From Tychonema litorale BBK16 (GTDB taxonomy: Bacteria > Cyanobacteriota > Cyanobacteriia > Cyanobacteriales > Microcoleaceae): 50,624 nucleotides of DNA. The notes below the pieces were generated by a model. It saw only the letters and a program-made list of their open reading frames with translations, did not search any database and was not told the DNA's origin. Every line of letters starts with the position of its first letter. Within the stretch, counting starts at the first letter, position 1. The position numbers and the translations under genes were made by a program. The stretch spans positions 3,573 to 54,196 of the forward strand of contig NZ_JAKJHX010000025.1 of NCBI RefSeq assembly GCF_021648855.1. Reading direction: 5' to 3'. Positions 1-7,983 of this stretch are shown here, piece after piece.

Positions 1-1
1 T

Positions 2-91
2 CGCCTAATGCTTGAAAAAGGAGGTTTCGATGCTGCGATGCTGCATGAGTTAAGCAGGCGGGGACACTTGATTCGGGAAGGTGAGGATTGA
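2..91 (+). CDS. C-terminal fragment of a gene cut by the window edge, possibly gamma-glutamyltransferase-like
   Basis: An open frame runs in from the left edge and stops at TGA 89-91, giving about 29 residues. The stretch LEKGGFDAAMLHELSRRGH resembles the part of gamma-glutamyltransferases where a Glu-rich strand is followed by a helix and a conserved GH. In that family roughly 25-30 more residues normally follow, so this copy would end early, or the family guess is wrong. The start and most of the gene lie outside the window. Low confidence in the function, moderate that it is a real gene end. Confidence 0.35.
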   Translation, partial: RLMLEKGGFDAAMLHELSRRGHLIREGED

Positions 92-235
92 GGAAATGCG
101 AATGCGATCGAACGGGAACTAAATTATTACCCGATTATTGAGTATAAATTAATTATAACAACCGTGTAAATACGCATCTGTAAATTGTTCATAAAGATAC
201 TATATCTTACCATTATTTAATGTAATGATTATATT

Positions 236-1156
236 GTGGATTTAATAAATACCTCTGATTTTAACAATAAAAATATGCTCAGCCCTCATAGAATTGCCGC
301 CTTAACTGCTACACTCACCACTGCTGCTTTGAGCTTGTTGACCGCACCCGCAATGGCATTTGTTGTAGGTGCAACCAATAACACCGAGACTTTAAAAAAC
401 CAGTTGTTAGGAACTCAGACAGCGGGATTGAGTGATTTCTCTGTTTCAGTTACTGGGAATAAGGCTGCTTTTGGTATTTTCACCAAGGACCCCTTCGGCT
501 TGCAGTCAGGTGTTGTCCTCAGTACAGGCAAAGTAGTCGATATACCGGGTAGGAATATAAAAGATAACGCAATGATCAACGGCAGTGATGTAAACACTGA
601 CTTTGGGCCGAAGGGCGAAACAGGCGATTTAACTCAGCTAAACCTCAGCTTTTTTGCCGACTACACGGTAGAAAAACTGTTCTTTGAATATGTATTTGCT
701 TCCGAAGAGTTTCCAGAATTCGGCGGTTCTCAATTTAATGACAGTTTTGAACTGTTGCTGAATGGCCATAATTTGGCAAAATTGAGCGACGGTAAAGCAG
801 TGACTATTCAGAATCTTGTTCCGAATTCAAATAATCGCTCTACAGATCATTCCGATTATATCAACAATCCAGCCATGACAGGTCTTGCTGCTAATATTAT
901 TAAGTTGGATGGTTTTACTAAAGTTTTAAGTTTTGAGGGTTTGATCAAGCAAAATCAGACAAATATTCTTAGCATCCGCATTCAAGATTTGGAGGACGGC
1001 AATTTAGATTCTGCTGTGTTTATTAAAGGCGGTTCTGTGAGTACCCAAAAAGCTGAGGCGGTTCCTGAACCAATGACTATGGCGGGCTTGATGGTGGGAG
1101 GTGCTATGCTTGCAGCAGCGCGAAAATTGCGCTCAAAATGTACTACTAGAAGTTAG
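236..1156 (+). CDS. Choice-anchored exported protein with PEP-CTERM sorting tail
   Basis: A predicted exported protein of 306 residues. From Met14 (position 275) there is a clear signal peptide: basic start SPHR, hydrophobic stretch AALTATLTTAALSLL, cleavage after APAMA. The mature part carries the FVFASEEFPEFGGSQFND-like core (here FEYVFASEEFPEFGG) typical of choice-of-anchor domains of the L type. The end has the PEP-CTERM signature VPEP, a hydrophobic helix and a basic RKLRSK tail, the signal handled by exosortase-type sorting, so the protein probably reaches the cell surface or extracellular matrix. The GTG at 236 opens the frame, but no good ribosome site precedes either start; 275 is equally possible. 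A palindromic repeat follows directly after the stop. Confidence 0.85.
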   Translation: MDLINTSDFNNKNMLSPHRIAALTATLTTAALSLLTAPAMAFVVGATNNTETLKNQLLGTQTAGLSDFSVSVTGNKAAFGIFTKDPFGLQSGVVLSTGKVVDIPGRNIKDNAMINGSDVNTDFGPKGETGDLTQLNLSFFADYTVEKLFFEYVFASEEFPEFGGSQFNDSFELLLNGHNLAKLSDGKAVTIQNLVPNSNNRSTDHSDYINNPAMTGLAANIIKLDGFTKVLSFEGLIKQNQTNILSIRIQDLEDGNLDSAVFIKGGSVSTQKAEAVPEPMTMAGLMVGGAMLAAARKLRSKCTTRS

Positions 1157-1162
1157 AAATCA

Positions 1163-1187
1163 GGAGACAGCAGTGCCGTGTCCCTAC
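1163..1187. repeat. Copy of the GGACACGGCAGTGCCGTGTCC palindrome family
   Basis: An imperfect palindrome (GGAGACAGCAGTGCCGTGTCC followed by CTAC) sits between the convergent PEP-CTERM and J-domain genes. It belongs to the family found at about 3.9, 13.3, 17.8, 18.5, 28.6, 29.2, 45.5 and 48.4 kb. At this place it could also act as a bidirectional transcription end. Confidence 0.75.
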
Positions 1188-1209
1188 AATATTATTTTCG
1201 TAAAACTGA

Positions 1210-2136
1210 TTAACTGTGGATAGTGCCATCGGGTAAGATGGTTCCTGATAATCTAGCTCCTGTCAATTTTACCATCACGCGATCGCCATAACCGATTTTA
1301 GCTCCTGTTAAGTCGGCACCAGTCAAGTCTGCGCCACTCAAATCAGCTCCAATTAAGTTAGTCTCTCTTAAGTTAGCATTGATCAAACAAGCTCCCAACA
1401 GGTTCGCTCTAAACAAATTGGCTTTTTGCAAATTCGCACCAGTGAGGTTAATATTGTGCAGAAAAGCATCACTTAAATCAGCTTGACTCAGGTTAGCATT
1501 ACTCAAATTTCTGCCGGAAAAATCCTTTTCTTTTAAACAAGCTCCTTTGAAGTTTGAGCCACTCAAATCGGGCTTTTGTTGAGTTGTTTGGCGATAAGAT
1601 GAGGATGAAGTTGACGATTGATAGCGCGACGCATCGGAATAGGGCCCCGCAGGATTAGCCGATTTTTCCCTATAACTTCCTGAATAGGATTCAGAAGAGT
1701 AGCGTGGTTCCCTTGGTGGAGGCTGCTGACTATTTCTGTACTGAGTGTTTTGCTGCTGAGAGTTTTGATACTGAGTATTTTGTTGCTGAGTGCTTTGTTG
1801 CTGAGTATTTCTGTATTGAGAGTTTTGGTATTGAGAGTTTTGGTATTGAGAGTTTTGGTATTGAGTATTTTGTTGTTGCTGCGTGTGTCTGTATTGAGTG
1901 TGTTGTTGCTGCGTGTGTTGTTGTTGATTTCTCGGCTGAATCGATCGCAATTGCTCACGAGCTTGATTAATTTCCTTAATCTTTTCTTCAGCTTTTTTGT
2001 GCAGTCTAGTATTATCTTTAGGAATCCGATCGGGGTGCCAAATGAACGCCAAATCCTTATAGGCTTGGGTAATTTCTTCGGGAGTTGCTCCCGGCAACAG
2101 ATCCAGGACTTTATAGTATTGGTCGAGGTCGTTCAT
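1210..2136 (-). CDS. J-domain protein with polar Q/N repeat linker and pentapeptide repeats
   Basis: 308 residues in three parts. Residues about 4-68 are a DnaJ J-domain with the HPD tripeptide at 34-36 (FIWHPDRIP), the motif that stimulates Hsp70 ATPase. Residues about 70-165 are a low-complexity linker built from short units such as QYQNSQ and QQQNTQ, rich in Gln, Asn, Tyr and Ser. Residues about 190-300 are pentapeptide repeats of the A(N/D)LxX type (ANLSQADLSDAFL), which fold into a right-handed quadrilateral helix. J-domain/pentapeptide fusions are known in cyanobacteria; they are thought to be Hsp70 co-chaperones with the repeat as scaffold. It has no DnaJ zinc finger or substrate domain. 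The linker DNA is itself repetitive and could vary in length between strains. Confidence 0.9.
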   Translation of the reverse strand: MNDLDQYYKVLDLLPGATPEEITQAYKDLAFIWHPDRIPKDNTRLHKKAEEKIKEINQAREQLRSIQPRNQQQHTQQQHTQYRHTQQQQNTQYQNSQYQNSQYQNSQYRNTQQQSTQQQNTQYQNSQQQNTQYRNSQQPPPREPRYSSESYSGSYREKSANPAGPYSDASRYQSSTSSSSYRQTTQQKPDLSGSNFKGACLKEKDFSGRNLSNANLSQADLSDAFLHNINLTGANLQKANLFRANLLGACLINANLRETNLIGADLSGADLTGADLTGAKIGYGDRVMVKLTGARLSGTILPDGTIHS

Positions 2137-2178
2137 GGTGTCACCTTTCGCTTTAAGAAATTAGTAATTAAAAATTAA

Positions 2179-2219
2179 GATCGGAAAAAAGGCTGCGATA
2201 AAAGCTGGCTTTCCCGATC
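2179..2219 (-). terminator. Possible terminator hairpin after the alpha/beta hydrolase gene
   Basis: Arms GATCGGAAA and TTTCCCGATC, with a further GGCT/GCTGGC inner pairing, lie just after the stop of the hydrolase gene (read on the minus strand) and before the J-domain gene's start. A T-rich run is present within the arm rather than cleanly after it, so termination is only plausible. Confidence 0.35.
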
Positions 2220-2244
2220 GTACATTAGTTGAACAATAACTGAG

Positions 2245-3093
2245 TTATGCCGCTACTGGCAAAAAATCCCGGATTCGCTGCAAATATGTTGGGGCATCCT
2301 CCAGCATTGGAAAGTGAGATGTATTTGGGATTATAACAAATTCTACTTTGTCGCTGAGGGATGCCGCTTGTTTACCCATGATTGCGGGAATAATTTGATC
2401 GAATTCCCCAGCTACCAGCAGCGTGGGAACACTTAGCCTCGCAAATTCTTCGGGCATTTCCTCGGCAGCTCTTTTGCTGACGGCTGTCACCATTGTACCT
2501 ATAGCCGCTTCCTCATCTGCCATTAAGAAATCCTTTAGAAATGCCAAACTGACCTCTGTGGGCAGACTGCGGTGCAAAAACCGTGCCATAAATAGGCGAT
2601 CGGCAAACGGAATAGCAGCCAACCAAGATGGTCTAAACTTGACCACATAGCCACCAAATTTGTGAAAAGTTGTAAAGGCTTTTTCATCATATTCAAAAAT
2701 CCCACTGCAAGTCAGAATCGCCTTTTCTACTTTTTCGGGATAAAGATTCAGAAATAAAGTAGCAATTGATGCACCTGTGGAGTGAGCATTAATGTAGACG
2801 CGACTTAAATTCAAAGCTGCTAACAATTGGGCCAAGTCCTCAGCATAGGTTTCGAGTTCATAGCTAGGCTCAGGAGGCACTTGAGGTAGTGGAGAACGTC
2901 CAAAACCTCTCATGTCATAAAGCAAACAATCGAAGTCTTGCGCGATCGCCTGTGCCGTGCTTTCCCAGTAGCGAGCCGAGCCAGCCCAGCCGTGCAGAAA
3001 TACCATCACTGGTTTGTCGCTGGGTTGGGCGCTGGAGTCTGCTGTTATCCACTCGTAATAATGTTCTACACCGCGAATTGAAATCAAAGACAT
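2245..3093 (-). CDS. Alpha/beta hydrolase family protein
   Basis: 282 residues, the usual size for a single-domain alpha/beta hydrolase. The oxyanion-hole motif FLHGWAGSA is near residue 33, the strand and turn DMRGFGRSPLP follow, and the nucleophile elbow reads AHSTGAS, so the first small residue of GxSxG is Ala. The acid is probably in VAGEFDQIIP and the catalytic His in NTSHFPMLEDAP close to the end. There is no signal peptide, so it should be cytosolic. The substrate cannot be read from sequence; the family includes esterases, haloperoxidase-like enzymes and C-C hydrolases. It is transcribed alone in this window. Confidence 0.88.
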   Translation of the reverse strand: MSLISIRGVEHYYEWITADSSAQPSDKPVMVFLHGWAGSARYWESTAQAIAQDFDCLLYDMRGFGRSPLPQVPPEPSYELETYAEDLAQLLAALNLSRVYINAHSTGASIATLFLNLYPEKVEKAILTCSGIFEYDEKAFTTFHKFGGYVVKFRPSWLAAIPFADRLFMARFLHRSLPTEVSLAFLKDFLMADEEAAIGTMVTAVSKRAAEEMPEEFARLSVPTLLVAGEFDQIIPAIMGKQAASLSDKVEFVIIPNTSHFPMLEDAPTYLQRIRDFLPVAA

Positions 3094-3156
3094 GATTAGT
3101 AGTTTTGAGTTTTGAATTATGATTTTACATCATATCAATTCCCATTGCACCCTCTG

Positions 3157-3180
3157 TGACTGTTGACTGTTGACTGTTGG
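3157..3180. repeat. Heptamer tandem repeat (TGACTGT)n
   Basis: TGACTGT is repeated three times in tandem within a larger dispersed block that starts ATATCAATTCC. The same arrangement recurs at 14.2 kb and, inverted, at 20.2 kb. These short tandem repeats are typical of filamentous cyanobacteria. Confidence 0.8.
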
Positions 3181-3263
3181 GAGATTTGAACAATATCGAT
3201 GCAATCGGATAAGGGCGATCGCCTCTGGGTTATACCAATTTAATGTGAAGTTGCACATATCTC

Positions 3264-3344
3264 GATCCCCCTAAATCCCCCTTAAGAAGGGGGACTTTGA
3301 GCAGAATCTTGTCCCCCCCTTATTAAGGGGGGCTAGGGGGGATC
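3264..3344. repeat. Inverted-repeat element with GATCCCCCTA...TAGGGGGGATC ends
   Basis: The 333-base gap between the hydrolase and the retropepsin-like gene holds this palindrome. The outer arms GATCCCCCTAAATCCCCC and GGGGGGCTAGGGGGGATC pair, and each half contains its own smaller hairpin. It looks like a small non-coding dispersed element. I see no gene in this gap. Confidence 0.75.
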
Positions 3345-3426
3345 AGATTCCATGCAGCCTCATAAAAAATTGGTATTAGCAGAACTCGTATAATGTCTAT
3401 AGGAAAAGATTCAAAGGTAATTTAAT

Positions 3427-3882
3427 ATGAAAGAATTAAATAAATTAGCATTGGATGGAATTAAAAACATGGGGGCTGTTACGACTCAGGTAAAGTTGAC
3501 AAATGCCATAGATGAAGCTCTAGTTAGTCGCGGATTAATCGCGCCTCGACTGTTGCGTGAGTGTGAAACAGAAGCTCTAGTAGATACAGGATCGGTTTAC
3601 CTAGTAATTTCAGCAGAGATGGTACAGCAACTAGGTTTACGAATTATCGGACAGCAGCGTGTTAAGTATGCTGATGGTCGTCAGGAAACCGTTGGAGTAA
3701 CGGAAGCTATATTAATTGAAATTGAGGGACGTAGGACTACCGAGGATGCTTTGGTGACAGGTGATGAGGTATTGATTGGTCAGGTAGTTTTGGAGAAGTT
3801 AGATTTGCTTGTGGACTGTAGAAATCAGCGGTTAATCGGGAATCCCACTAATCCTAATTATCCTGTGACTTATATCAAGTAA
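3427..3882 (+). CDS. Retropepsin-like (clan AA) aspartic protease family protein
   Basis: 151 residues. The single catalytic-type motif ALVDTGS (Asp-Thr-Gly) is followed by hydrophobic-hydrophobic-Gly segments (MVQQLGLRIIG, VLIGQVVLEKLDLLVD), the pattern of retroviral-type aspartic proteases that act as homodimers. The tail DCRNQRLIGNP is also usual for small bacterial members. The first ATG is preceded by AAAGGT at a good distance; family alignment from memory would favour Met15 (position 3469, MGAVTTQVKL), so the start is uncertain. Proteolytic activity has rarely been shown for such bacterial proteins, so the role is open. Confidence 0.8.
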   Translation: MKELNKLALDGIKNMGAVTTQVKLTNAIDEALVSRGLIAPRLLRECETEALVDTGSVYLVISAEMVQQLGLRIIGQQRVKYADGRQETVGVTEAILIEIEGRRTTEDALVTGDEVLIGQVVLEKLDLLVDCRNQRLIGNPTNPNYPVTYIK

Positions 3883-3895
3883 GTTATAAAAATAC

Positions 3896-3923
3896 CCAGG
3901 ACACGGCAATGCCTTGTCCCTAC
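3896..3923. repeat. Degenerate copy of the GGACACGGCA palindrome family
   Basis: AGGACACGGCAATGCCTTGTCC followed by CTAC, with one arm mismatch, sits between two convergent genes. Confidence 0.7.
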
Positions 3924-3951
3924 GGGGATTTATAGAAACTAATCAGAACTT

Positions 3952-4680
3952 TTAAGCTGCGGAAGCCGCTAGCCAAAATAAACCATCTACTAACAGCGTA
4001 CTAAAAACTGCTCCGCTGAATGCCCGCCAATGTAAAGTTCGATCGCGCAAACTGAGCAAACCCACAGTTAAAAGTACAGCGACTAAAACGATCGCACAAC
4101 CAATACCCCAAGAAGTGTCAATTTGCCCGATCGCACTTTGAAAAATCGGCATTGCCAATTCCGGTTCCGCGTGCATGACTTGGCGCCAGTAGGGCATCAA
4201 ACCTGTTAAATAAAAATATAAATCAGTAATCGCCGTACCCAATAGCGAACCTAAATAAAAATAACCGCCAACTTTCCCCCAAGATTTACCCATACACCAA
4301 ATAGCAAAGGGCAAACCAATTGCTTCTATCGGTAAGTGCCAAATTGGTTCCCATCTAAACCAGCCCCAATAAATCGAACCAGCCAGCCAACATCCCGCGA
4401 ATCCCAACAATAAATCTCCCCAAAGTTGAGTTTTAGGGCGAAAAATTAAGATTAAACTAAGTGCAATCCAGGCGATAGTTGAAATCAAACTAATAGTTGG
4501 ATACAAACGTACTAATGGCGCTTGCACAAAAACTGGAATCGAGACTAAAAATGCCGAAGCGCCAAATACCAACCACTGTTGAATACTCTTGCTTCTTTCT
4601 GAGGAAGATACAGGATTTTCTAGGTTAGCGAGAGTAAAAATAGGTGCGATCGCAGATGATACTAAATTAAAGTTAAACAA
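3952..4680 (-). CDS. DUF3120 family cyanobacterial membrane protein
   Basis: 242 residues with about six hydrophobic segments (for example LVFGASAFLVSIPVFV, TIAWIALSLILIF, AIVLVAVLLTVGLLSL). The conserved aromatic and charged run YWGWFRWEPIWHLPIEAIGLP between the membrane segments is what I recognise as DUF3120, a family kept across cyanobacteria without known function. It begins inside the 3' end of the preceding gene (8 bases of overlap), so the two are very likely co-transcribed and translationally coupled. It should sit in the thylakoid or plasma membrane. Confidence 0.82.
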   Translation of the reverse strand: MFNFNLVSSAIAPIFTLANLENPVSSSERSKSIQQWLVFGASAFLVSIPVFVQAPLVRLYPTISLISTIAWIALSLILIFRPKTQLWGDLLLGFAGCWLAGSIYWGWFRWEPIWHLPIEAIGLPFAIWCMGKSWGKVGGYFYLGSLLGTAITDLYFYLTGLMPYWRQVMHAEPELAMPIFQSAIGQIDTSWGIGCAIVLVAVLLTVGLLSLRDRTLHWRAFSGAVFSTLLVDGLFWLAASAA

Positions 4681-5257
4681 CTGATTGGACTCCGTACTGT
4701 TTCAATAAGTGAACTAAAAATGTTGCTGCGGTGGCGGGTTTCGCCGTCTCTGTACCGTCGGCTGTGTGACTGATTTGCCAGCCTTGGGCGGTTTGGGGCG
4801 ATCGCCACAAATCCAAATGTTCAACGGGGCGATCGGCATAAAAACCATCTCCACCCCCACCAAGAATTGCCGAACTCCAGTGTGTAAAGCGATCGTGGCT
4901 GATTCGGTGAATCGGAAAAGTGCCCCCTAGGGGTACTCCCCAACCGTCCAAAGCAATGAATGCCGCGACGTTGCCGCCCATTTGCTGCCACATCCAAGCA
5001 GCCCCGATCGCCCCAACTACCCCAGCCGAAAAACTAACAAATACTAGACTTTCTCCTGCCAACTCTTGACTGCACAAAAAGTGAAATATGTCAAGTGCCG
5101 AAAAAGGTGGATGTTTATGAGCGGGGAAAATCTTGACATGAGAGACTGTTTGCGAATTCTGCCGAGGATTTTCTGCTTCCCAAACTTCCGAAAGTCCCTC
5201 TAGGAAACAATCAGTGAGTTTTGGGTCGTGGATTCCGGGGCAAATTATCAGTCTCAT
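4673..5257 (-). CDS. Conserved cyanobacterial protein with hydrolase-like SxSAG motif
   Basis: 194 residues without a signal peptide. The opening strand LIICPGIHDPKLT, a central VSFSAGVVGAIGAAWMW that resembles a nucleophile elbow, and ALDGWGVPL suggest a reduced alpha/beta-hydrolase fold, but no complete triad can be assigned with confidence; a His in HTADGTETAK near the end could serve. It lies directly upstream of the DUF3120 gene with an 8-base overlap, so both probably act together. I do not recognise a named family. Confidence 0.7.
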   Translation of the reverse strand: MRLIICPGIHDPKLTDCFLEGLSEVWEAENPRQNSQTVSHVKIFPAHKHPPFSALDIFHFLCSQELAGESLVFVSFSAGVVGAIGAAWMWQQMGGNVAAFIALDGWGVPLGGTFPIHRISHDRFTHWSSAILGGGGDGFYADRPVEHLDLWRSPQTAQGWQISHTADGTETAKPATAATFLVHLLKQYGVQSVV

Positions 5258-5740
5258 CGTGCTTCAATAAAATTAATCAAGAGCTTAACATAACTTTACT
5301 TTATTGTACACCATAACTAATTATATGCCATACCGGGGGATAGGATGTTAAACTCATGATAGCACCAAGTTTGAAGAATATCCCCCCAAATAAACGCTGG
5401 GGACGCTCAAAACCTGCGGAATCCGAGGCAAAGCGAGAGAGTCTTAAGAAAACATGAAACTTATCCCCCCTGACCGCATTCCCTGTCACGCTTAACAAAG
5501 CCTGATTCTAGTTCTAGCTGCCCTACGAGTTTCGAGTCGGAACCAAAAAGCCGATTCACGACTGACACTCATCAACCCGGTTTCTAGGATAAATAAGAGG
5601 TTTGGCCAGAAAGTATCGGCGTAGAAACCGGGAATCAGCCCAGCGCGCGCAACTGGTGCGATCGCCAACAATCAAAAATCTCAGATTCACTCTTCATCCT
5701 GTCTATATCTCTTAGAATAAATAAAATCGAGGAATACAAA
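5258..5740. repeat. Gene-free gap with an inverted CCCGGTTTCT/AGAAACCGGG pair
   Basis: This 483-base stretch separates divergent genes and should hold both promoters. At 5576-5585 and 5623-5632 there are 10-base perfect inverted arms CCCGGTTTCT and AGAAACCGGG around a 37-base loop. A related palindrome with the same core follows the chelatase gene at 6954-7017, so that gene is bracketed by this repeat. A 65-codon frame on the minus strand (5301-5498) has no convincing features and I do not call it. Confidence 0.6.
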
Positions 5741-6943
5741 GTGGTTGCTTCTCCAGAAAAAATTGAATTCAAAACATCTGCCGCACCGGCAAACAGCGAT
5801 CGCGTAGCTGTCTTGCTGATGGGTTACGGCGAAGTCGAAAGCTACGACGATTTTGCCAACTACAACGAACAAGCTCTAAACTTACTGACTGCAAAGTTTG
5901 CGCCAGTACCGACTTGGATTTATCCGCCGCTGGCGAAGATTTTGGCAATTTTCGACTTGCACGAATGGAGTCACCAACACGGCCAATTTGTGTCGCCGCA
6001 CAATGCAATTTTTGAACAGCAACGGGCAGGAATTGAACAGAATTTGCAGGAGAAATGGGGCGACAAAGTAAAAGTGTTCAAAGCTTTTAACTTTTGCGCG
6101 CCGTTTTTGCCTGAACAAGTAATCCCGCAAATTAAAGCACAAGGATTTGACAAAATTCTGATTTATCCGTTGTTGGTTGTTGATTCTGTTTTCACCAGCG
6201 GCATTGCGGTGGAACAGGTAAACAACGCTTTAGTACAAACCTTTGATGGCAAAGAACATTGGGTAAAAGGACAGCGTTACATTCCTTCTTTTTACGATGA
6301 ACCGGCCTACATCCAGCTAATGGCGGATTTGGTTGAAGAAGAAATTAAGAATGATTTAGCAGTAGCGCATTTGCCTTCTCAGATTGGGATTGTGCTGATG
6401 AATCACGGTTGTCCGCACAAAGCGAAGGGCTTCACTTCCGGGATTGTGGAAAGTCAAGCTTTGTACGATCGCGTGCGGGAACGTTTGATGTATCGCTATC
6501 CTTTGATTTCGGTGGGCTGGCTGAATCACGACACACCGCTGATTGAATGGACGCAACCGGATGCGACGTTGGCTGCGAAGAATTTGATCGATTTGGGTGC
6601 AACTGCGATCGTGTTTATGCCGATCGGATTTGCGACAGAAAATCACGAAACTTTGTTAGATGTAGACCACATTATTGAGGGTTTGCAGAAACAGCGTCAA
6701 GGAGTTACTTACCGCAAATTGCCTTGTGTAAACGACCATCCTGAGTTCCTGAAAATGGCCGCAGAGTGGGCTAATCCTCAAATTGAAGCCTTGTTTAGTG
6801 AGATGGCTGTGGCGGTGAATCCGAATTTGGTTGTCCGCGATCACGTACATTCTCACGGCGATCATGGACATAATCATGGCGATCATGGGCATTCTCATGA
6901 CGATCATGGGCATAATCATGGTGGGCACGGGCACAATCATTAA
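5741..6943 (+). CDS. Ferrochelatase-superfamily metal chelatase with His-rich C-terminal tail
   Basis: 400 residues. The N-terminus VAVLLMGYGEVESYDDF matches the first strand of class II chelatases of the HemH/CbiK/CbiX type (in HemH usually LLLNLGGP), and the second half has a matching IVLMNHGCP and FMPIGFATENHETLLD, the His/Glu segment that in HemH carries the active-site Glu. It differs strongly from the canonical cyanobacterial HemH that ends in a chlorophyll-binding-type helix; that helix is absent here. Instead residues about 368-400 are HGDHGHNH-type repeats likely to store or deliver a divalent metal. The GTG start has GAGGA eight bases upstream. Substrate could be a porphyrin or sirohydrochlorin-like tetrapyrrole; metal unknown. 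Confidence 0.75.
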   Translation: MVASPEKIEFKTSAAPANSDRVAVLLMGYGEVESYDDFANYNEQALNLLTAKFAPVPTWIYPPLAKILAIFDLHEWSHQHGQFVSPHNAIFEQQRAGIEQNLQEKWGDKVKVFKAFNFCAPFLPEQVIPQIKAQGFDKILIYPLLVVDSVFTSGIAVEQVNNALVQTFDGKEHWVKGQRYIPSFYDEPAYIQLMADLVEEEIKNDLAVAHLPSQIGIVLMNHGCPHKAKGFTSGIVESQALYDRVRERLMYRYPLISVGWLNHDTPLIEWTQPDATLAAKNLIDLGATAIVFMPIGFATENHETLLDVDHIIEGLQKQRQGVTYRKLPCVNDHPEFLKMAAEWANPQIEALFSEMAVAVNPNLVVRDHVHSHGDHGHNHGDHGHSHDDHGHNHGGHGHNH

Positions 6944-6953
6944 TTAGGATCTG

Positions 6954-7017
6954 AGAAACCGGGTTTTTGCAACAATACTGCGTTGAAGACGACAGATTTA
7001 GTAAAAACCCGGTTTCT
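6954..7017. terminator. AGAAACCGGGTTTTT inverted repeat after the chelatase gene
   Basis: Perfect 15-base arms AGAAACCGGGTTTTT and AAAAACCCGGTTTCT are separated by 34 bases and start about ten bases after the chelatase stop. It could end transcription, but the core matches the repeat upstream of the same gene, so it is also a dispersed element. Confidence 0.6.
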
Positions 7018-7223
7018 TTGTGGGAGTGCGTGAGTTGAGATGAGTTAAAAGGGCGATCGCAATTTTTCTCAGCAAATATGAATTCTTAAGAATTACGCCA
7101 CATTCCACAGAAATATTGCGCTAAAATAAAAGCTAAAGTTTTTCCAAAAATTTAAAAATTGAGAAACTCTCAAACTCAAATATCGCGCATCTGCAATTCT
7201 CTTAGCAAACGGAAGTTGCATCA

Positions 7224-7622
7224 ATGACATCCCACACCTTAAATTTACCTGTTCAGCTACAGCAAGAAGCTGAAAAACTGGCTACACTCCAAGGCATTTC
7301 CTTCGATCAGTTTATTCTCTGGGCTGTAGCCGAAAAAGTCGCTACTCTCAACCAGCGGCATGATGACCCTGCTTTCCCTCAAATCACCTATGTGCGGGGC
7401 GCTAGCGGCGAACTCATACCCGTTTTGCGCGGCATCCGGTTGCGGGTACAAACAGTAGTCATCGCAGCGCAGAAATGGGCTTTATCTCCAAAGGAAATTG
7501 CCGATGAGTATGACATCAGTGAAGCTCAAGTTAACGAAGTTCTCGCTTTTTATGCGGCACATTCTCAGGAAATAGACGCATCTATTGCCACTGAGCAAAT
7601 TATCGAAGCTGCCAATGTCTAA
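7224..7622 (+). CDS. DUF433 family antitoxin
   Basis: 132 residues. Residues about 1-50 look like a short DNA-binding or dimerisation segment (LNLPVQLQQEAEKLATLQGISFDQFILWAVAEK). Residues about 55-120 are a DUF433 domain: GELIPVLRGIRLRVQTVV, then the helix-turn-helix-like SPKEIADEYDISEAQVNEVLAFYAAH. DUF433 proteins are the usual antitoxin partner of DUF5615 PIN-like toxins; they neutralise the toxin and repress their own promoter. The stop overlaps the next start by 8 bases, as expected for such a pair. Confidence 0.88.
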   Translation: MTSHTLNLPVQLQQEAEKLATLQGISFDQFILWAVAEKVATLNQRHDDPAFPQITYVRGASGELIPVLRGIRLRVQTVVIAAQKWALSPKEIADEYDISEAQVNEVLAFYAAHSQEIDASIATEQIIEAANV

Positions 7623-7971
7623 ACCGCTATTGCATCTGGATGCTGATACTTCTATTAAAGCTTTGCAAGTGGCGCTTTTATCTCGCAGTCATGATGTCAC
7701 TCGGACACCGACTGACTGGATGCCTTTGGATGCCAGTGATGATGTTCAATTGCTAGAAGCAACAGCGAGAGGGCGGTGTATTTTCACGTTTAATATCCGC
7801 GATTTTCAGGTTTTATCTCAGCGCTATCCCGAACATGGTGGCATCATTTTGGCTGCTCAAAACAGTTGGACATTATCTAGTCTAATTGCTTCGCTCGATC
7901 GACTGCTTTCGGAAACAGAAGCTGTTGACTGGAAAGGGCAAGTCCGCTGGCTGAATCAGTGGCGAATTTAA
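7615..7971 (+). CDS. DUF5615 PIN-like toxin
   Basis: 118 residues from the ATG at 7615, which overlaps the antitoxin's stop and gives the usual compact N-terminus PLLHLDADTSI. The PIN-like core is seen in the acidic LDAD near the start, HDVTRTPTDW, DDVQLLEATARGRCIFTFNIRDF (second acidic site) and the final HGGIILAAQ strand. Members are thought to be RNases of the VapC type. In this copy the usual second motif THDxDF reads TFNIRDF, keeping the last Asp. A longer frame starts at 7585, inside the antitoxin, and is unlikely to be used. Confidence 0.85.
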   Translation: MSKPLLHLDADTSIKALQVALLSRSHDVTRTPTDWMPLDASDDVQLLEATARGRCIFTFNIRDFQVLSQRYPEHGGIILAAQNSWTLSSLIASLDRLLSETEAVDWKGQVRWLNQWRI

Positions 7972-7983
7972 TTTTATATTGAT

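Noticed and set aside
1704..2178. Long plus-strand frames opposite the J-domain gene
   Set aside because: They are the antisense reading of the Q/N repeat linker, giving repetitive Leu/Ser/Val or Phe/Glu text without any domain.
5301..5498. 65-codon minus-strand frame in the gap upstream of the chelatase
   Set aside because: No ribosome site, no recognisable family, and composition not coding-like; the gap is better explained by promoters and a repeat.
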